64,000 nucleotides of DNA from Marinomonas sp. SBI8L (GTDB taxonomy: Bacteria > Pseudomonadota > Gammaproteobacteria > Pseudomonadales > Marinomonadaceae), in contig NZ_JSEO01000008.1 in NCBI RefSeq assembly GCF_001624705.1, forward strand, positions 1-64,000, given 5' to 3'. Below, one piece after another: positions 1 through 7,387 of this stretch. Position 1 is the first letter of the stretch. Each line of letters opens with the position of its first letter. Below the pieces are notes generated by a model that ran no database searches, was not told where the DNA came from, and saw only the letters and a program-made list of their open reading frames with translations. Both the position numbers and the translations under genes were made by a program.

Positions 1-20
1 TTTAGCTTTAAATTGTCCAT
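1..20 (-). CDS. Possible first codons of a minus-strand gene cut by the left edge
   Basis: Reading the minus strand, an ATG at 20-18 opens a frame (M-D-N-L-K-L) that runs off the window. A purine-rich GAGAG lies a few bases upstream of the ATG. Six codons give no clue to function. The call rests only on the start codon, the ribosome-binding-site-like sequence and the otherwise empty region beside it. Confidence 0.22.
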
Positions 21-324
21 AGTCTCTCTTTGTTAAATTTGTTCGTTTTTTGGTCGAAACAGAATTAATTTAACGAAAGAGGGGCGCCTTTTATATACCC
101 CTTAGACACACTTTATGGGACGGTATGGGAATGCATACTCGCCAGCTTTACAGGCTATGAACTTAATACTACTCGTCATACTTAAGGCAGAACTTAAGAC
201 TATGCATTACCACGCAGAGCTGTTTAATATGCTAATTACTCTACCTCTCTTAGCGAGTTACTAATAGCTTCAAATCTCAGAGACATTTTTTAGTAGCTTT
301 GTAACTCATCTCAATCTATAAAGT
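21..324. other. Intergenic region, no gene seen
   Basis: No convincing reading frame is present. The stretch would hold the control regions of the plus-strand binding protein and of any minus-strand gene leaving the left edge. Two CTTAAG motifs (181-186 and 193-198) lie 12 bp apart. They resemble the CTTANN direct repeats of the cluster further right, but the period is off by one. No terminator or RNA gene was recognised. Confidence 0.4.
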
Positions 325-1113
325 ATGAATCTAGATTCATTTATGGTGAGAAAGGTGAAATACGTTTTAACACTGCTAATTTTCTTCCATCCTCATTTCA
401 TCAGCTCTCAGACAATAACAATATGTGGTGCAAGCTTTCCACCTTCGACAATTGTTGAAAATGGCAAACTTACGAAAGGTTATTCGATTGAGTTGATTGC
501 TGAAGCATTCAGCCGTTTACAACTAGAGTATAAATTGTTGGTTTTGCCGTGGAGCCGTTGTTTAAAGCAAGTGCAGACTAATGATATTGATGCTGTTATA
601 GATACAAGTACTCATAACCAGCCTATTATCACTGGAGACTTGGCAATAAGTTATAACCAACTTGCAATATATGTGCGTAAGGATTTCTATGAGGATAAAT
701 ATTCTGCTGGTTCACTAAAAAAGCATCTCTTGGGAATACCTAGAGGTTACACCAGCTATTTGAATATCGCGAAAGACCATGAATGGAAAACCTTTGAAGC
801 TGACAATGAAGAACACATGTTTATTATGCTAAAAAAGGGGCGTTTTGATTATGTGTTTGCTGATACATCAACTGCCTTGGAAGTCGCATCGAAAGTGAAT
901 GTCGCCGTTAAGTCACTTAAACCTGTTGTGACCTCTGAAGCCTATTATCTTGGCTTTAGTCCGAATAATAGAAAACTTGCAACCGCCTTTGACCAAGTAT
1001 TAGATCAGATGATTAAAGATGGTGCTATGGATAGGATTTACTCACGGTATCTACCTTATAGCTACACAGAGATTAAAAAGATAAATACAGCGTTATCATT
1101 GGAAAATGATTAA
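325..1113 (+). CDS. Periplasmic solute-binding protein, SBP_bac_3-like
   Basis: This 262-aa protein looks like a family-3 extracellular solute-binding protein, the class that delivers amino acids and similar small solutes to ABC importers. A basic start followed by a hydrophobic run (about residues 9-28) is a signal peptide. The mature part opens with the usual early beta strand (TITICGASFPPS), then the GYSIELI region and a PWSRC segment typical of these domains. No ABC permease or ATPase gene is adjacent, so the transporter partner is unknown and a sensing role is possible. The start is uncertain. ATG 325 and ATG 343 are both feasible and neither has a clear ribosome-binding site; starting at 343 still leaves an intact signal peptide. 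The ligand cannot be told from the sequence. Confidence 0.75.
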   Translation: MNLDSFMVRKVKYVLTLLIFFHPHFISSQTITICGASFPPSTIVENGKLTKGYSIELIAEAFSRLQLEYKLLVLPWSRCLKQVQTNDIDAVIDTSTHNQPIITGDLAISYNQLAIYVRKDFYEDKYSAGSLKKHLLGIPRGYTSYLNIAKDHEWKTFEADNEEHMFIMLKKGRFDYVFADTSTALEVASKVNVAVKSLKPVVTSEAYYLGFSPNNRKLATAFDQVLDQMIKDGAMDRIYSRYLPYSYTEIKKINTALSLEND

Positions 1114-1173
1114 GCTTGCTTATGGTTTTGAAAACGTTACTTCATTGATTATTCTAGTTTGAGCCTATCACGT

Positions 1174-1608
1174 ATGTCACAAATTGAAACAGCCATGAGC
1201 ATCGCTTTAGATGCTCATAAGGGCCAAGTAGACAAAGCTGGTGCGGCTTATATTTTACATCCTCTTCGCATTATGGGGAAAATGTCGAATGATGCTGAGC
1301 GCATCGTCGCTCTATTACATGATGTACTTGAAGATTCTTCTTATACGGCTAAGGACTTATTAGCTGAAGGAATAAGTACTGAGCTTGTTGATGCTGTGAT
1401 TGCATTGGCTAAAACGCTTGATAGTAAGGGGCTCCCCATTGCTTATGATAATTACCTGATTCAGGTTAAGTCTAATCCGTTAGCCTGTCGCGTGAAGCTT
1501 GCTGATCTTGAAGATAATATGGACTTATCTAGATTAAATCAGGTGACTGAGAAAGATATTAAGCGGGTTGAAAAGTATCAAAAAGCCAAAGCTTTCTTAT
1601 TAAGTTAA
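1174..1608 (+). CDS. Single-domain HD hydrolase, SpoT/Mesh1-like
   Basis: This small protein of about 144 aa consists of little more than an HD metal-dependent phosphohydrolase domain of the RelA/SpoT type. Visible signatures are AHKGQ near the N-terminus, YILHP, and ALLHDVLEDS carrying the HD pair; later KLADLEDN supplies another acidic metal/substrate segment. There is no synthetase, TGS or ACT domain, so it is far shorter than RelA or SpoT and matches stand-alone small hydrolases related to animal Mesh1. A role in removing (p)ppGpp or a related nucleotide is inferred from the family, not shown. An upstream in-frame TTG at 1159 would add five residues; ATG 1174 is preferred. The gene converges with the sensor kinase on the other strand. 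Confidence 0.75.
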   Translation: MSQIETAMSIALDAHKGQVDKAGAAYILHPLRIMGKMSNDAERIVALLHDVLEDSSYTAKDLLAEGISTELVDAVIALAKTLDSKGLPIAYDNYLIQVKSNPLACRVKLADLEDNMDLSRLNQVTEKDIKRVEKYQKAKAFLLS

Positions 1609-1678
1609 CTTACTTGCTTTAAAGCCAGCGCTTTTAATTGAGGGCTAAAATCACTGGCAGTTAAGCTTTTTGAGTTTA

Positions 1679-3124
1679 CTAATTACGGATTGAAACAGGA
1701 AGTTTAAATTCGATTAGTAGGCCGCCCCATTCTGACTCTGTAAGATCCCAAGTACCATTGTGAATTTGTACTATTTTATCAACAATAGATAAGCCTAGCC
1801 CAGAGCCTTGTTGCCCTGAACCAACCACTCGGAAAAAGCGCTCTTTTATCCTATTTCTAAGTTCTGCTTCAACACCTGGTCCAGAATCGGCAATACTGAT
1901 GATGACATTTTGTTTAAGGTTATCTAGATGGCAAGCTAGTTTAATTTTACCCTGATCAGGAGTGTATCGGACTGCATTGTCTATGATATTGCGAAGTAGA
2001 CTTTGCATAAGTGGCGCGTTTGCTTCAAGGTCAATATTTTTATCGCTAATGTTTTTGATAAAAGTTTGTTGCTTCTGTGCAAATTTATCCTCTTCAAAAC
2101 TGATTGCTTGATGGCATAAAAGTCGAATATCTAGGGTTTCAAATTGCGCTTTATCCAGTTGACCTTCAGTTCTACTTAAAGCAAGTAGCTGATTAACTAA
2201 GTGAGTCATACGAGAAATGCCTTTCTTCATACTATAAAGACTCGTCTGAAGCTCAGCTTGGCTTTGCTCTTTTTGCTCTTTACTAAGATCTGGATCTATA
2301 AGGCTATCATCAATCGCATTTTCAGCATGAATTAACAAAGAGGCTAACGGTGTTCTTAACTCATGTGCCGCATCTCCAACAAAGCGCCTTTCTCTTTGAT
2401 GAGCTTCGTCTAAACGATCAAATAAGTTATTTAGCTCTAGTAGGAGCTCATTCACTTCTAAAGGTGCTTTTTCATCTTCTAGCTTCTCGAGATTTCTATA
2501 GTGTCTCTTTTTTACTGTTGTGCTTAGTCTATTTAACGGCATAAGACCACGCTTTGTGATAAACCAAACAAGAATGATGAGAAGCGGAACAAACACAAGA
2601 ATGGGAATTAGATTACTTTGTACTATTTCATTAACTAACTCTTGGCGTATCTCGGTTTCTTCTGCAACCACTAACCACCAACGATCGGACTGAGAATAGA
2701 GAGTGAATGTACGCCACTCTTCGCCCCCTACTTCTTTGGTGCTAAAGCCTTCTTTAAAGTCTGTTAGTGATGACCTAGGTGCGAAGGGTGAACTTATTAT
2801 GAGTGTATCTTTGTCCCAGATTTGGAAAGCAAGCTTGCGTTCATATTCATGTGAATAACCCGGGTCAGAGGCATTGCTAAGGTTTAAGGAGTCTAGAATC
2901 TGTTGCTTATTGTGGCTAGTTTGACGCGTTATTACACCATGAAGAACACGGCTAGATTGAGCAAGATTGGCATCAAAAATCTCTTCAACTTCATGGCCTG
3001 CTTCATAATAAACAACGAGAGCAGGTATTATGGTCATAACTAATGCCCAAAAGGTTAAATTCAGGGTTAAGTAGCGCTTGATCGAATATTGTTTTTTTGA
3101 CGCTTGGCTCGGCTTATTTCTCAT
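1679..3124 (-). CDS. Sensor histidine kinase, QseC/PmrB-like
   Basis: This 481-aa membrane kinase should sense an extracellular or periplasmic signal and phosphorylate the response regulator encoded just upstream. Residues about 19-40 form the first membrane segment, about 41-170 a periplasmic domain, and about 172-190 the second membrane segment, followed by a HAMP-like linker. The phosphoacceptor H-box is GDAAHELRTP with His254. Downstream are the N-box (NIIDNAVRYTP) and G-boxes (ADSGPG and GSGLGLSIV). The start codon overlaps the regulator's stop by four bases, so the two are translationally coupled. The architecture fits the QseC/PmrB subgroup, but the ligand is unknown. Its position at the end of a biosynthetic-looking cluster suggests it may detect the product of that cluster (inference). 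Confidence 0.9.
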   Translation of the reverse strand: MRNKPSQASKKQYSIKRYLTLNLTFWALVMTIIPALVVYYEAGHEVEEIFDANLAQSSRVLHGVITRQTSHNKQQILDSLNLSNASDPGYSHEYERKLAFQIWDKDTLIISSPFAPRSSLTDFKEGFSTKEVGGEEWRTFTLYSQSDRWWLVVAEETEIRQELVNEIVQSNLIPILVFVPLLIILVWFITKRGLMPLNRLSTTVKKRHYRNLEKLEDEKAPLEVNELLLELNNLFDRLDEAHQRERRFVGDAAHELRTPLASLLIHAENAIDDSLIDPDLSKEQKEQSQAELQTSLYSMKKGISRMTHLVNQLLALSRTEGQLDKAQFETLDIRLLCHQAISFEEDKFAQKQQTFIKNISDKNIDLEANAPLMQSLLRNIIDNAVRYTPDQGKIKLACHLDNLKQNVIISIADSGPGVEAELRNRIKERFFRVVGSGQQGSGLGLSIVDKIVQIHNGTWDLTESEWGGLLIEFKLPVSIRN

Positions 3125-3783
3125 GCTGGCTTTTCTGCCTTATAACCCATTCCTCTTACTGTTTTGATAAACTCTGGGTAAATTTTCTTTCTGAGGTGGT
3201 GGATATGAACTTCAATACTGTTAGATTCCACATCACCGTCCCAACCATAAACGACATCTTCAAGCTTTGCACGTGAGAGAATCTGGCCAGGGTGATTTAC
3301 AAACTCCATCAGAAGCGTAAATTCGCGCCTTCCTAAAGTGAGATCGTTACCATCAAGGGTTACTTGCATACTAGCGGGGTTAATATTAAGTCTGCCAAAA
3401 GCAATGGTTGGCTCACTATGACCATGATGACGGCGGCTTAAAGCACGCATTCGGGCTTTTAACTCGGCAATTTCAAACGGCTTAGGTAAGTAGTCATCAG
3501 CCCCAAGATCAAGTCCTTGAATTTTATCGTCTAAACTATCGTTCGCAGTCAAAATTAACACTGGTGTATTGAGTTGCTGTTTACGGATCGCACTTAGTAG
3601 CTCAAGACCACCCATTCCTGGCAAATTTAAATCGAGTAACAAAAGGTCGAAGCTTTCTGTTTGCAGGGCTGCTAAGCCCTGCTTTCCATCCATCAACCAA
3701 TCAACTTGATAACCTTCGCGGGTAAGGGACTTTTTGATACCTTTACCAAGCAGGTCATCATCTTCTACAAGTAAAACTCTCAT
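3121..3783 (-). CDS. OmpR-family response regulator, QseB/PmrA-like
   Basis: This 220-aa DNA-binding response regulator has an N-terminal receiver domain and a C-terminal winged helix. The acidic pocket is VEDDD, the phosphoacceptor is Asp51 in LLLLDLNLPG, and the conserved lysine lies in YLPKPF. The OmpR-type effector contains FTLLMEF and a recognition-helix segment near SNSIEVHIHHLRKKI, ending in the RGMGYKA wing. Regulators of this subgroup bind direct repeats of CTTAAN with an 11-bp period (PmrA box, family knowledge). Exactly such repeats occur upstream of this gene and of three others in the cluster, which makes it the probable local activator, including autoregulation. Confidence 0.92.
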   Translation of the reverse strand: MRVLLVEDDDLLGKGIKKSLTREGYQVDWLMDGKQGLAALQTESFDLLLLDLNLPGMGGLELLSAIRKQQLNTPVLILTANDSLDDKIQGLDLGADDYLPKPFEIAELKARMRALSRRHHGHSEPTIAFGRLNINPASMQVTLDGNDLTLGRREFTLLMEFVNHPGQILSRAKLEDVVYGWDGDVESNSIEVHIHHLRKKIYPEFIKTVRGMGYKAEKPA

Positions 3784-3871
3784 GCTAATTATCTAATCTC
3801 AAACAGTTTTTTATTTATGCTAGGTGGTTTCATATGTGAATGCCACCCTTGGCACATCGAAATGAAAATAT

Positions 3872-3888
3872 CTTACTTATTCCTTAGC
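3872..3888 (-). promoter_or_regulatory. Direct repeat CTTACT-N5-CTTAGC upstream of the response regulator
   Basis: Read on the plus strand, CTTACT (3872-3877) and CTTAGC (3883-3888) lie 11 bp apart, 89-105 bp upstream of the regulator start. The period and orientation match the three better repeats at 4782, 5802 and 8152. No good -10 hexamer lies at the shared 10-bp distance, so this is the weakest of the four sites. Confidence 0.45.
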
Positions 3889-3898
3889 TAGGCTTGCA

Positions 3899-4711
3899 TT
3901 AAACCAAACCTGCATGGCGGCGTATTGTTGGCAATTGTTTATTTATCGCCTTGCTCACTAGGTTTGGTAGTACTTGGTTAAGTTTACTGAAAAACCTCTC
4001 AGGCCAGCCAATTGCCAATTCATGCATATCGCTATCAAGTAAGCGTAAAAGCTGCTCTGCAACCTCATCAGGTGAATCCATAGCAACATTTAGTTCTTTA
4101 TTCATTGCGATAATATTTGCTGTACTCAGCTTTGTATTCGTTGCTCTAGGCGATAAGTATTTTATTTTCACGTTAGTTTGGGACAACTCACGACCTAGCG
4201 CTTCAGAAAAGCCTCTTAGGGCATATTTACTGGCGCAATAACTACTAAAACCTGGATAACCAATGCTACCAAAAGTAGAACCTATATTTACTATTTGTGC
4301 ATCGTCTTGCTGTTCTAAGTGAGGTAATAGTGCCTTACTCAATAAGATAGGAGTCAGAGTATTTAGCTTGATAATCTGTTCTATTTTTTTATCGGGTGTG
4401 TCTTCTAAAAAAGAGAACTGGTTATCACCAGCGCTATTAATTAGCGTATTGATTGGTGTGGGTGAATCTTCAATATATGAGATGAGTCGACGGCGTTGCT
4501 CTTCTTCAAGTAAGTCACAGCTAAAAATAGCGACTTGTTTTGAGTCTATACCTTGTTGATTAATCAACTTTTCCTTTAGTTCTAGCAAGGCTTGTGTATC
4601 TCTTGCGACTAATAATACGTTAGCACCATTCTCAACGAGATGTTGAGCAAAGCGTTGGCCAATACCACCTGTTGCACCTGTAATGATTGCATTGGTTTTT
4701 TCAATCTTCAT
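3899..4711 (-). CDS. Short-chain dehydrogenase/reductase
   Basis: This 270-aa classical SDR oxidoreductase uses NAD(P)H to interconvert a carbonyl and an alcohol. The Rossmann nucleotide-binding motif is TGATGGIG (residues 11-18), NSAG is the structural motif, and the catalytic set is Ser145, Tyr158 and Lys162 (YCASK). The length is a little above the usual 250 because of a basic tail. It is the fourth gene of the cluster, 145 bp after the dioxygenase gene. It has its own repeat-containing upstream region and lies 115 bp ahead of the regulator. The substrate is unknown; acting on the acyl product made by the neighbouring ligase and dioxygenase is an inference from context. Confidence 0.88.
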   Translation of the reverse strand: MKIEKTNAIITGATGGIGQRFAQHLVENGANVLLVARDTQALLELKEKLINQQGIDSKQVAIFSCDLLEEEQRRRLISYIEDSPTPINTLINSAGDNQFSFLEDTPDKKIEQIIKLNTLTPILLSKALLPHLEQQDDAQIVNIGSTFGSIGYPGFSSYCASKYALRGFSEALGRELSQTNVKIKYLSPRATNTKLSTANIIAMNKELNVAMDSPDEVAEQLLRLLDSDMHELAIGWPERFFSKLNQVLPNLVSKAINKQLPTIRRHAGLV

Positions 4712-4765
4712 GGTCTTACCTCATTGCTATTGGTTTATGTGTTTAAGTGTTTAAGTGATAGTGTC

Positions 4766-4798
4766 AGTATGAATGGCGAACCTTAAATCAAGCTTAAG
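4766..4798 (-). promoter_or_regulatory. Predicted activated promoter of the SDR gene
   Basis: On the plus strand CTTAAA (4782-4787), a 5-bp gap and CTTAAG (4793-4798) form a direct repeat with an 11-bp period. On the coding (minus) strand a -10-like CATACT occupies 4771-4766, leaving exactly 10 bp between hexamer and repeat. The repeat would replace or overlap the -35 element, as in PmrA-type activation. The site is 71-87 bp from the start codon. An 8-bp tandem (GTTTAAGT twice, 4741-4756) lies between the -10 and the gene. Confidence 0.6.
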
Positions 4799-4856
4799 GA
4801 AGTGAGATAAAACTGATTAAACTCTGTTATTTGCTGTAGAACATAATGCCAAATAT

Positions 4857-5747
4857 TCATACGCTTTTTCCCATTGCAATGACTAGCTGGCGTTCATCTG
4901 GATTGCCTTGAATTGCACGTCGTCCGTGCATGACGCGGGTATTATCAATAATGATCATGTCACCGTTTTCCCAATCGAGCTCATAGGTGTGGGCTTCTGC
5001 ATATTCAGCTAGCTGATCTAGTTCTGATTGTTCAATGAGACTACCGTCAGCATGATGATAAACTGGTTTCTGGTAATTAAATGAAGGGCCTAGCAAAGCA
5101 TTAGCAAATGCGGTTTTACCCTTATGTTTTGATAAAGGGTTTATTTTTAAACTGTAATCAAGCTCCCTTTTTGCATTCAGTGCGCCATCTTGACCAGGAA
5201 CCATCTTAAGAACGTCTTCTAGATGCTGCCTTGTCACATCTTGTCCTACAGCTAGCTTTGGGTGCTCATTACGGACATAGGCCTTCCATAGTAATTCAGG
5301 TAAGGTTCGAGTAACCCTGATAGGTGAATCAAAGCGCTCTTGTATCGATTTAGGCAGAGCCTCGTATAGAGAAACACCATCGCACAGGATTGTTTGAGAA
5401 CCCTGACGGGCACTTTTCTGACTATAAAATGCTACCAAAGAGGGTGGGAAGGGAGTGTTTCCATTTTCAATATGTAGACCAACCGCTTGAGTACCTGCAT
5501 CCACTTTTTGACTCATACTAGTGGTAAACTCTCTGGCTGGATCAAATGTTATCTGTTGGCAAAAGTGTAATATTAACTCGTTAAAGCTATCTAGATTATG
5601 CTGAAAGCCTCTAAATAATGCCCAACCTTGTTCCTCTAATCCTAATTGTGCTTGGGCGAGATGATGAGATTTGATTGATTCATTTTCTTTTGAAGACACT
5701 AAAAAATAGGGGTTAAATGCGGTTATCTTATTTCTAGTATTAAGCAT
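4857..5747 (-). CDS. TauD/TfdA-family Fe(II)/2-oxoglutarate dioxygenase with an HxE motif
   Basis: This 296-aa protein has the TauD/TfdA double-stranded beta-helix pattern. The iron ligands appear to be His92 and Glu94 (GLHIENGN) with the distal His about 274 in NTRVMHGRRAI, whose arginines would bind 2-oxoglutarate. Most of the family has HxD. An HxE variant is known from clavaminate synthase and AsnO-type amino-acid hydroxylases, so a natural-product-tailoring role fits better than taurine catabolism. Expected chemistry is oxidation of an aliphatic or amino-acid-like substrate. It sits between the acyl ligase and the SDR, with its own repeat-containing promoter and a possible terminator just upstream. 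The substrate is not deducible. Confidence 0.85.
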   Translation of the reverse strand: MLNTRNKITAFNPYFLVSSKENESIKSHHLAQAQLGLEEQGWALFRGFQHNLDSFNELILHFCQQITFDPAREFTTSMSQKVDAGTQAVGLHIENGNTPFPPSLVAFYSQKSARQGSQTILCDGVSLYEALPKSIQERFDSPIRVTRTLPELLWKAYVRNEHPKLAVGQDVTRQHLEDVLKMVPGQDGALNAKRELDYSLKINPLSKHKGKTAFANALLGPSFNYQKPVYHHADGSLIEQSELDQLAEYAEAHTYELDWENGDMIIIDNTRVMHGRRAIQGNPDERQLVIAMGKSV

Positions 5748-5785
5748 GTTTAGTCCTTTTATAATTAACAGTTAGCCTACTGAAA

Positions 5786-5818
5786 ACTATATTCGGCTTA
5801 GCTTAAATGAGTCTTAAA
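5786..5818 (-). promoter_or_regulatory. Predicted activated promoter of the TauD-like gene
   Basis: This is the clearest of the four sites. On the plus strand a perfect CTTAAA (5802-5807), TGAGT spacer and CTTAAA (5813-5818) lie 55-71 bp upstream of the start. On the coding strand a -10-like TATAGT (five of six to consensus) at 5791-5786 is exactly 10 bp from the repeat. No good -35 hexamer is present, as expected for a promoter that depends on an activator. Confidence 0.65.
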
Positions 5819-5837
5819 TCAGCGATTTCTAATTAAA

Positions 5838-5863
5838 AAAAGAGCCTATGAATAGACTCTTTT
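5838..5863 (-). terminator. Weak intrinsic terminator after the acyl ligase gene
   Basis: On the minus strand a 7-bp AT-rich stem (AAAAGAG / CTCTTTT) with a 12-nt loop is followed by a run of Ts, shortly after the ligase stop codon. The stem is weak. It would partly separate the hemolysin-ligase transcript from the dioxygenase gene, which has its own promoter. Confidence 0.4.
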
Positions 5864-5891
5864 AGATTTCTCTGCTTCTACTTCTAACTTG

Positions 5892-7364
5892 CTAATATAA
5901 GGCATCTAATCTTGCTTTGTAGTGTGAAAAAATAGCATCACGACGTATCCGTCCATTGTCTGTTAAAAGTTGGTTTTGGGTGCTGAAAGCTTCATCGGAT
6001 CGAATCCACGAATTTACTTGGGCATAATCAGGCAAACCTTGATTGATTTCGTTTAGAGTAAGGGTGATTTGGTCATTAGATGTTGATAAATCTGCAGTAA
6101 TTATGGCATTTAGCCAAGGTTTCGCATCACCAAAAACCGCAACTTGTTTGATATTGCTTGAATGAATCAGTTCCGACTCTATCCATTCAGGGGCTATGTT
6201 TCTGCCAAAACTACTGACTAAAAGGTTTTTGCGGCGGCCAGAAATATAGAGGTACCCATCATCATCTATATAACCTAAATCTCCTGTATGGACCTCATTA
6301 TTTTTTTGCCCTTGGTTTAGGTCATCTTGATGTAAATAGCCTAACATAGCCTGACCAGAAACTATGATTTCACCCGATTCATCAATACGTACCTGCGTAT
6401 GAGGTAATACTTTACCAACACTGCCTACCTTATTGTTATCAGGTGTATTCAGACTAACGGTCGCTGCACATTCAGATAGCCCATACCCTTCATAGATAGG
6501 CATGCCAAGCTCATGGGCTTTTTCTAGGGCTGACTGAGTACTTTTTCCTCCACCTACAGCGGCAAATTTAAGACTGCTAAAGAAGCTTGGTGTCGTCTGT
6601 TTTAGCTGAATCACACTTTTTAGTAATTGGGGTAAAAGAATTAAACTGTCAGGTTGGTAGCACTCGATCGCTTGAGCGAATTTTTCAGGATTAAACTGTG
6701 AACTTTGCTCGAACCCTAAATCACTTAAGGGTTCGATTTGAATGCTATTTCCCATAATAAGAGGCACATAAATACCGGCAATATTTTCTAGTAAAGTGGC
6801 TAATGGCATAATGCATAGATGATGTTTAATGCCATGATTTTCAATTGTTTTAGCAAGAGCTAGGCTAACGTTCTCTATGTTCTCAAGTGAGAGACAAACA
6901 CCTTTAGGTTGACCTGTTGAGCCTGAGGTATAAGTGATTTTTGCAACTTGCTGCAATTGCTCTGTATTAGGTTTAGTTAGGTTATTTAAAATAACTAACT
7001 GAGCATGGCTCAAAGTTAGTGTTTCTTGAATCGTAAAGATTTCTGAATCAAACTTTTGACAAAGAACTGCTTCAATACCAGCGTCTTTTATTAAGTGCTG
7101 AATTTGCCCTTTACTAAAGAATAGAGGGATAGGAATAAGGCTAATGCCAAGTGACATCGCGGCAAGATCAGCAATGACCCAATTAATTGAGTTATCCATA
7201 TAAAGTGCAATGCACTGGAATTGAAAAGGCTTTAGCTGGTCGGCTAATTCGGTTACAGCATTAAACAGAGCCTGATTATTTAGCGTCGTTTTCCCTGACA
7301 CAATAGCTGTTTCTTGTGGTTCCTTGTTTGCGCGTTGGGATAATGTATTAAGTAAAAAATTCAT
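5892..7364 (-). CDS. AMP-dependent acyl ligase (acyl-CoA synthetase-like)
   Basis: This 490-aa ANL-superfamily enzyme is expected to activate a carboxylic acid as acyl-AMP and pass it to CoA, a carrier or another acceptor. Motifs in order are the P-loop ITYTSGSTGQPKG (about 143-155), the YGLSECA adenylation motif, TGDLGYIDDDGYLYISGRRKN, and a short C-terminal domain. The protein is shorter than most fatty acyl-CoA ligases (about 550 aa). In the A10-like C-terminal motif the usual catalytic Lys is replaced: NGRIRRD has Arg472 where GK is normal. This may weaken adenylation or reflect a distinct acceptor. The start lies 23 bp after the thermostable-hemolysin-family gene, so the two are co-transcribed. 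No carrier-protein gene lies in the cluster. Confidence 0.88.
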   Translation of the reverse strand: MNFLLNTLSQRANKEPQETAIVSGKTTLNNQALFNAVTELADQLKPFQFQCIALYMDNSINWVIADLAAMSLGISLIPIPLFFSKGQIQHLIKDAGIEAVLCQKFDSEIFTIQETLTLSHAQLVILNNLTKPNTEQLQQVAKITYTSGSTGQPKGVCLSLENIENVSLALAKTIENHGIKHHLCIMPLATLLENIAGIYVPLIMGNSIQIEPLSDLGFEQSSQFNPEKFAQAIECYQPDSLILLPQLLKSVIQLKQTTPSFFSSLKFAAVGGGKSTQSALEKAHELGMPIYEGYGLSECAATVSLNTPDNNKVGSVGKVLPHTQVRIDESGEIIVSGQAMLGYLHQDDLNQGQKNNEVHTGDLGYIDDDGYLYISGRRKNLLVSSFGRNIAPEWIESELIHSSNIKQVAVFGDAKPWLNAIITADLSTSNDQITLTLNEINQGLPDYAQVNSWIRSDEAFSTQNQLLTDNGRIRRDAIFSHYKARLDALY

Positions 7365-7387
7365 AATATGACCTTAAGATAAAGTGG

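Noticed and set aside
162-198. CTTAAT and two CTTAAG motifs upstream of the binding-protein gene, resembling the cluster repeats
   Set aside because: The closest pair has a 12-bp, not 11-bp, period, and no -10 stands at the shared distance.
1624-1658. GCCAG/CTGGC hairpin between the HD gene and the kinase gene as a terminator
   Set aside because: The stem is only five bp with a 25-nt loop and no adjacent T-run.
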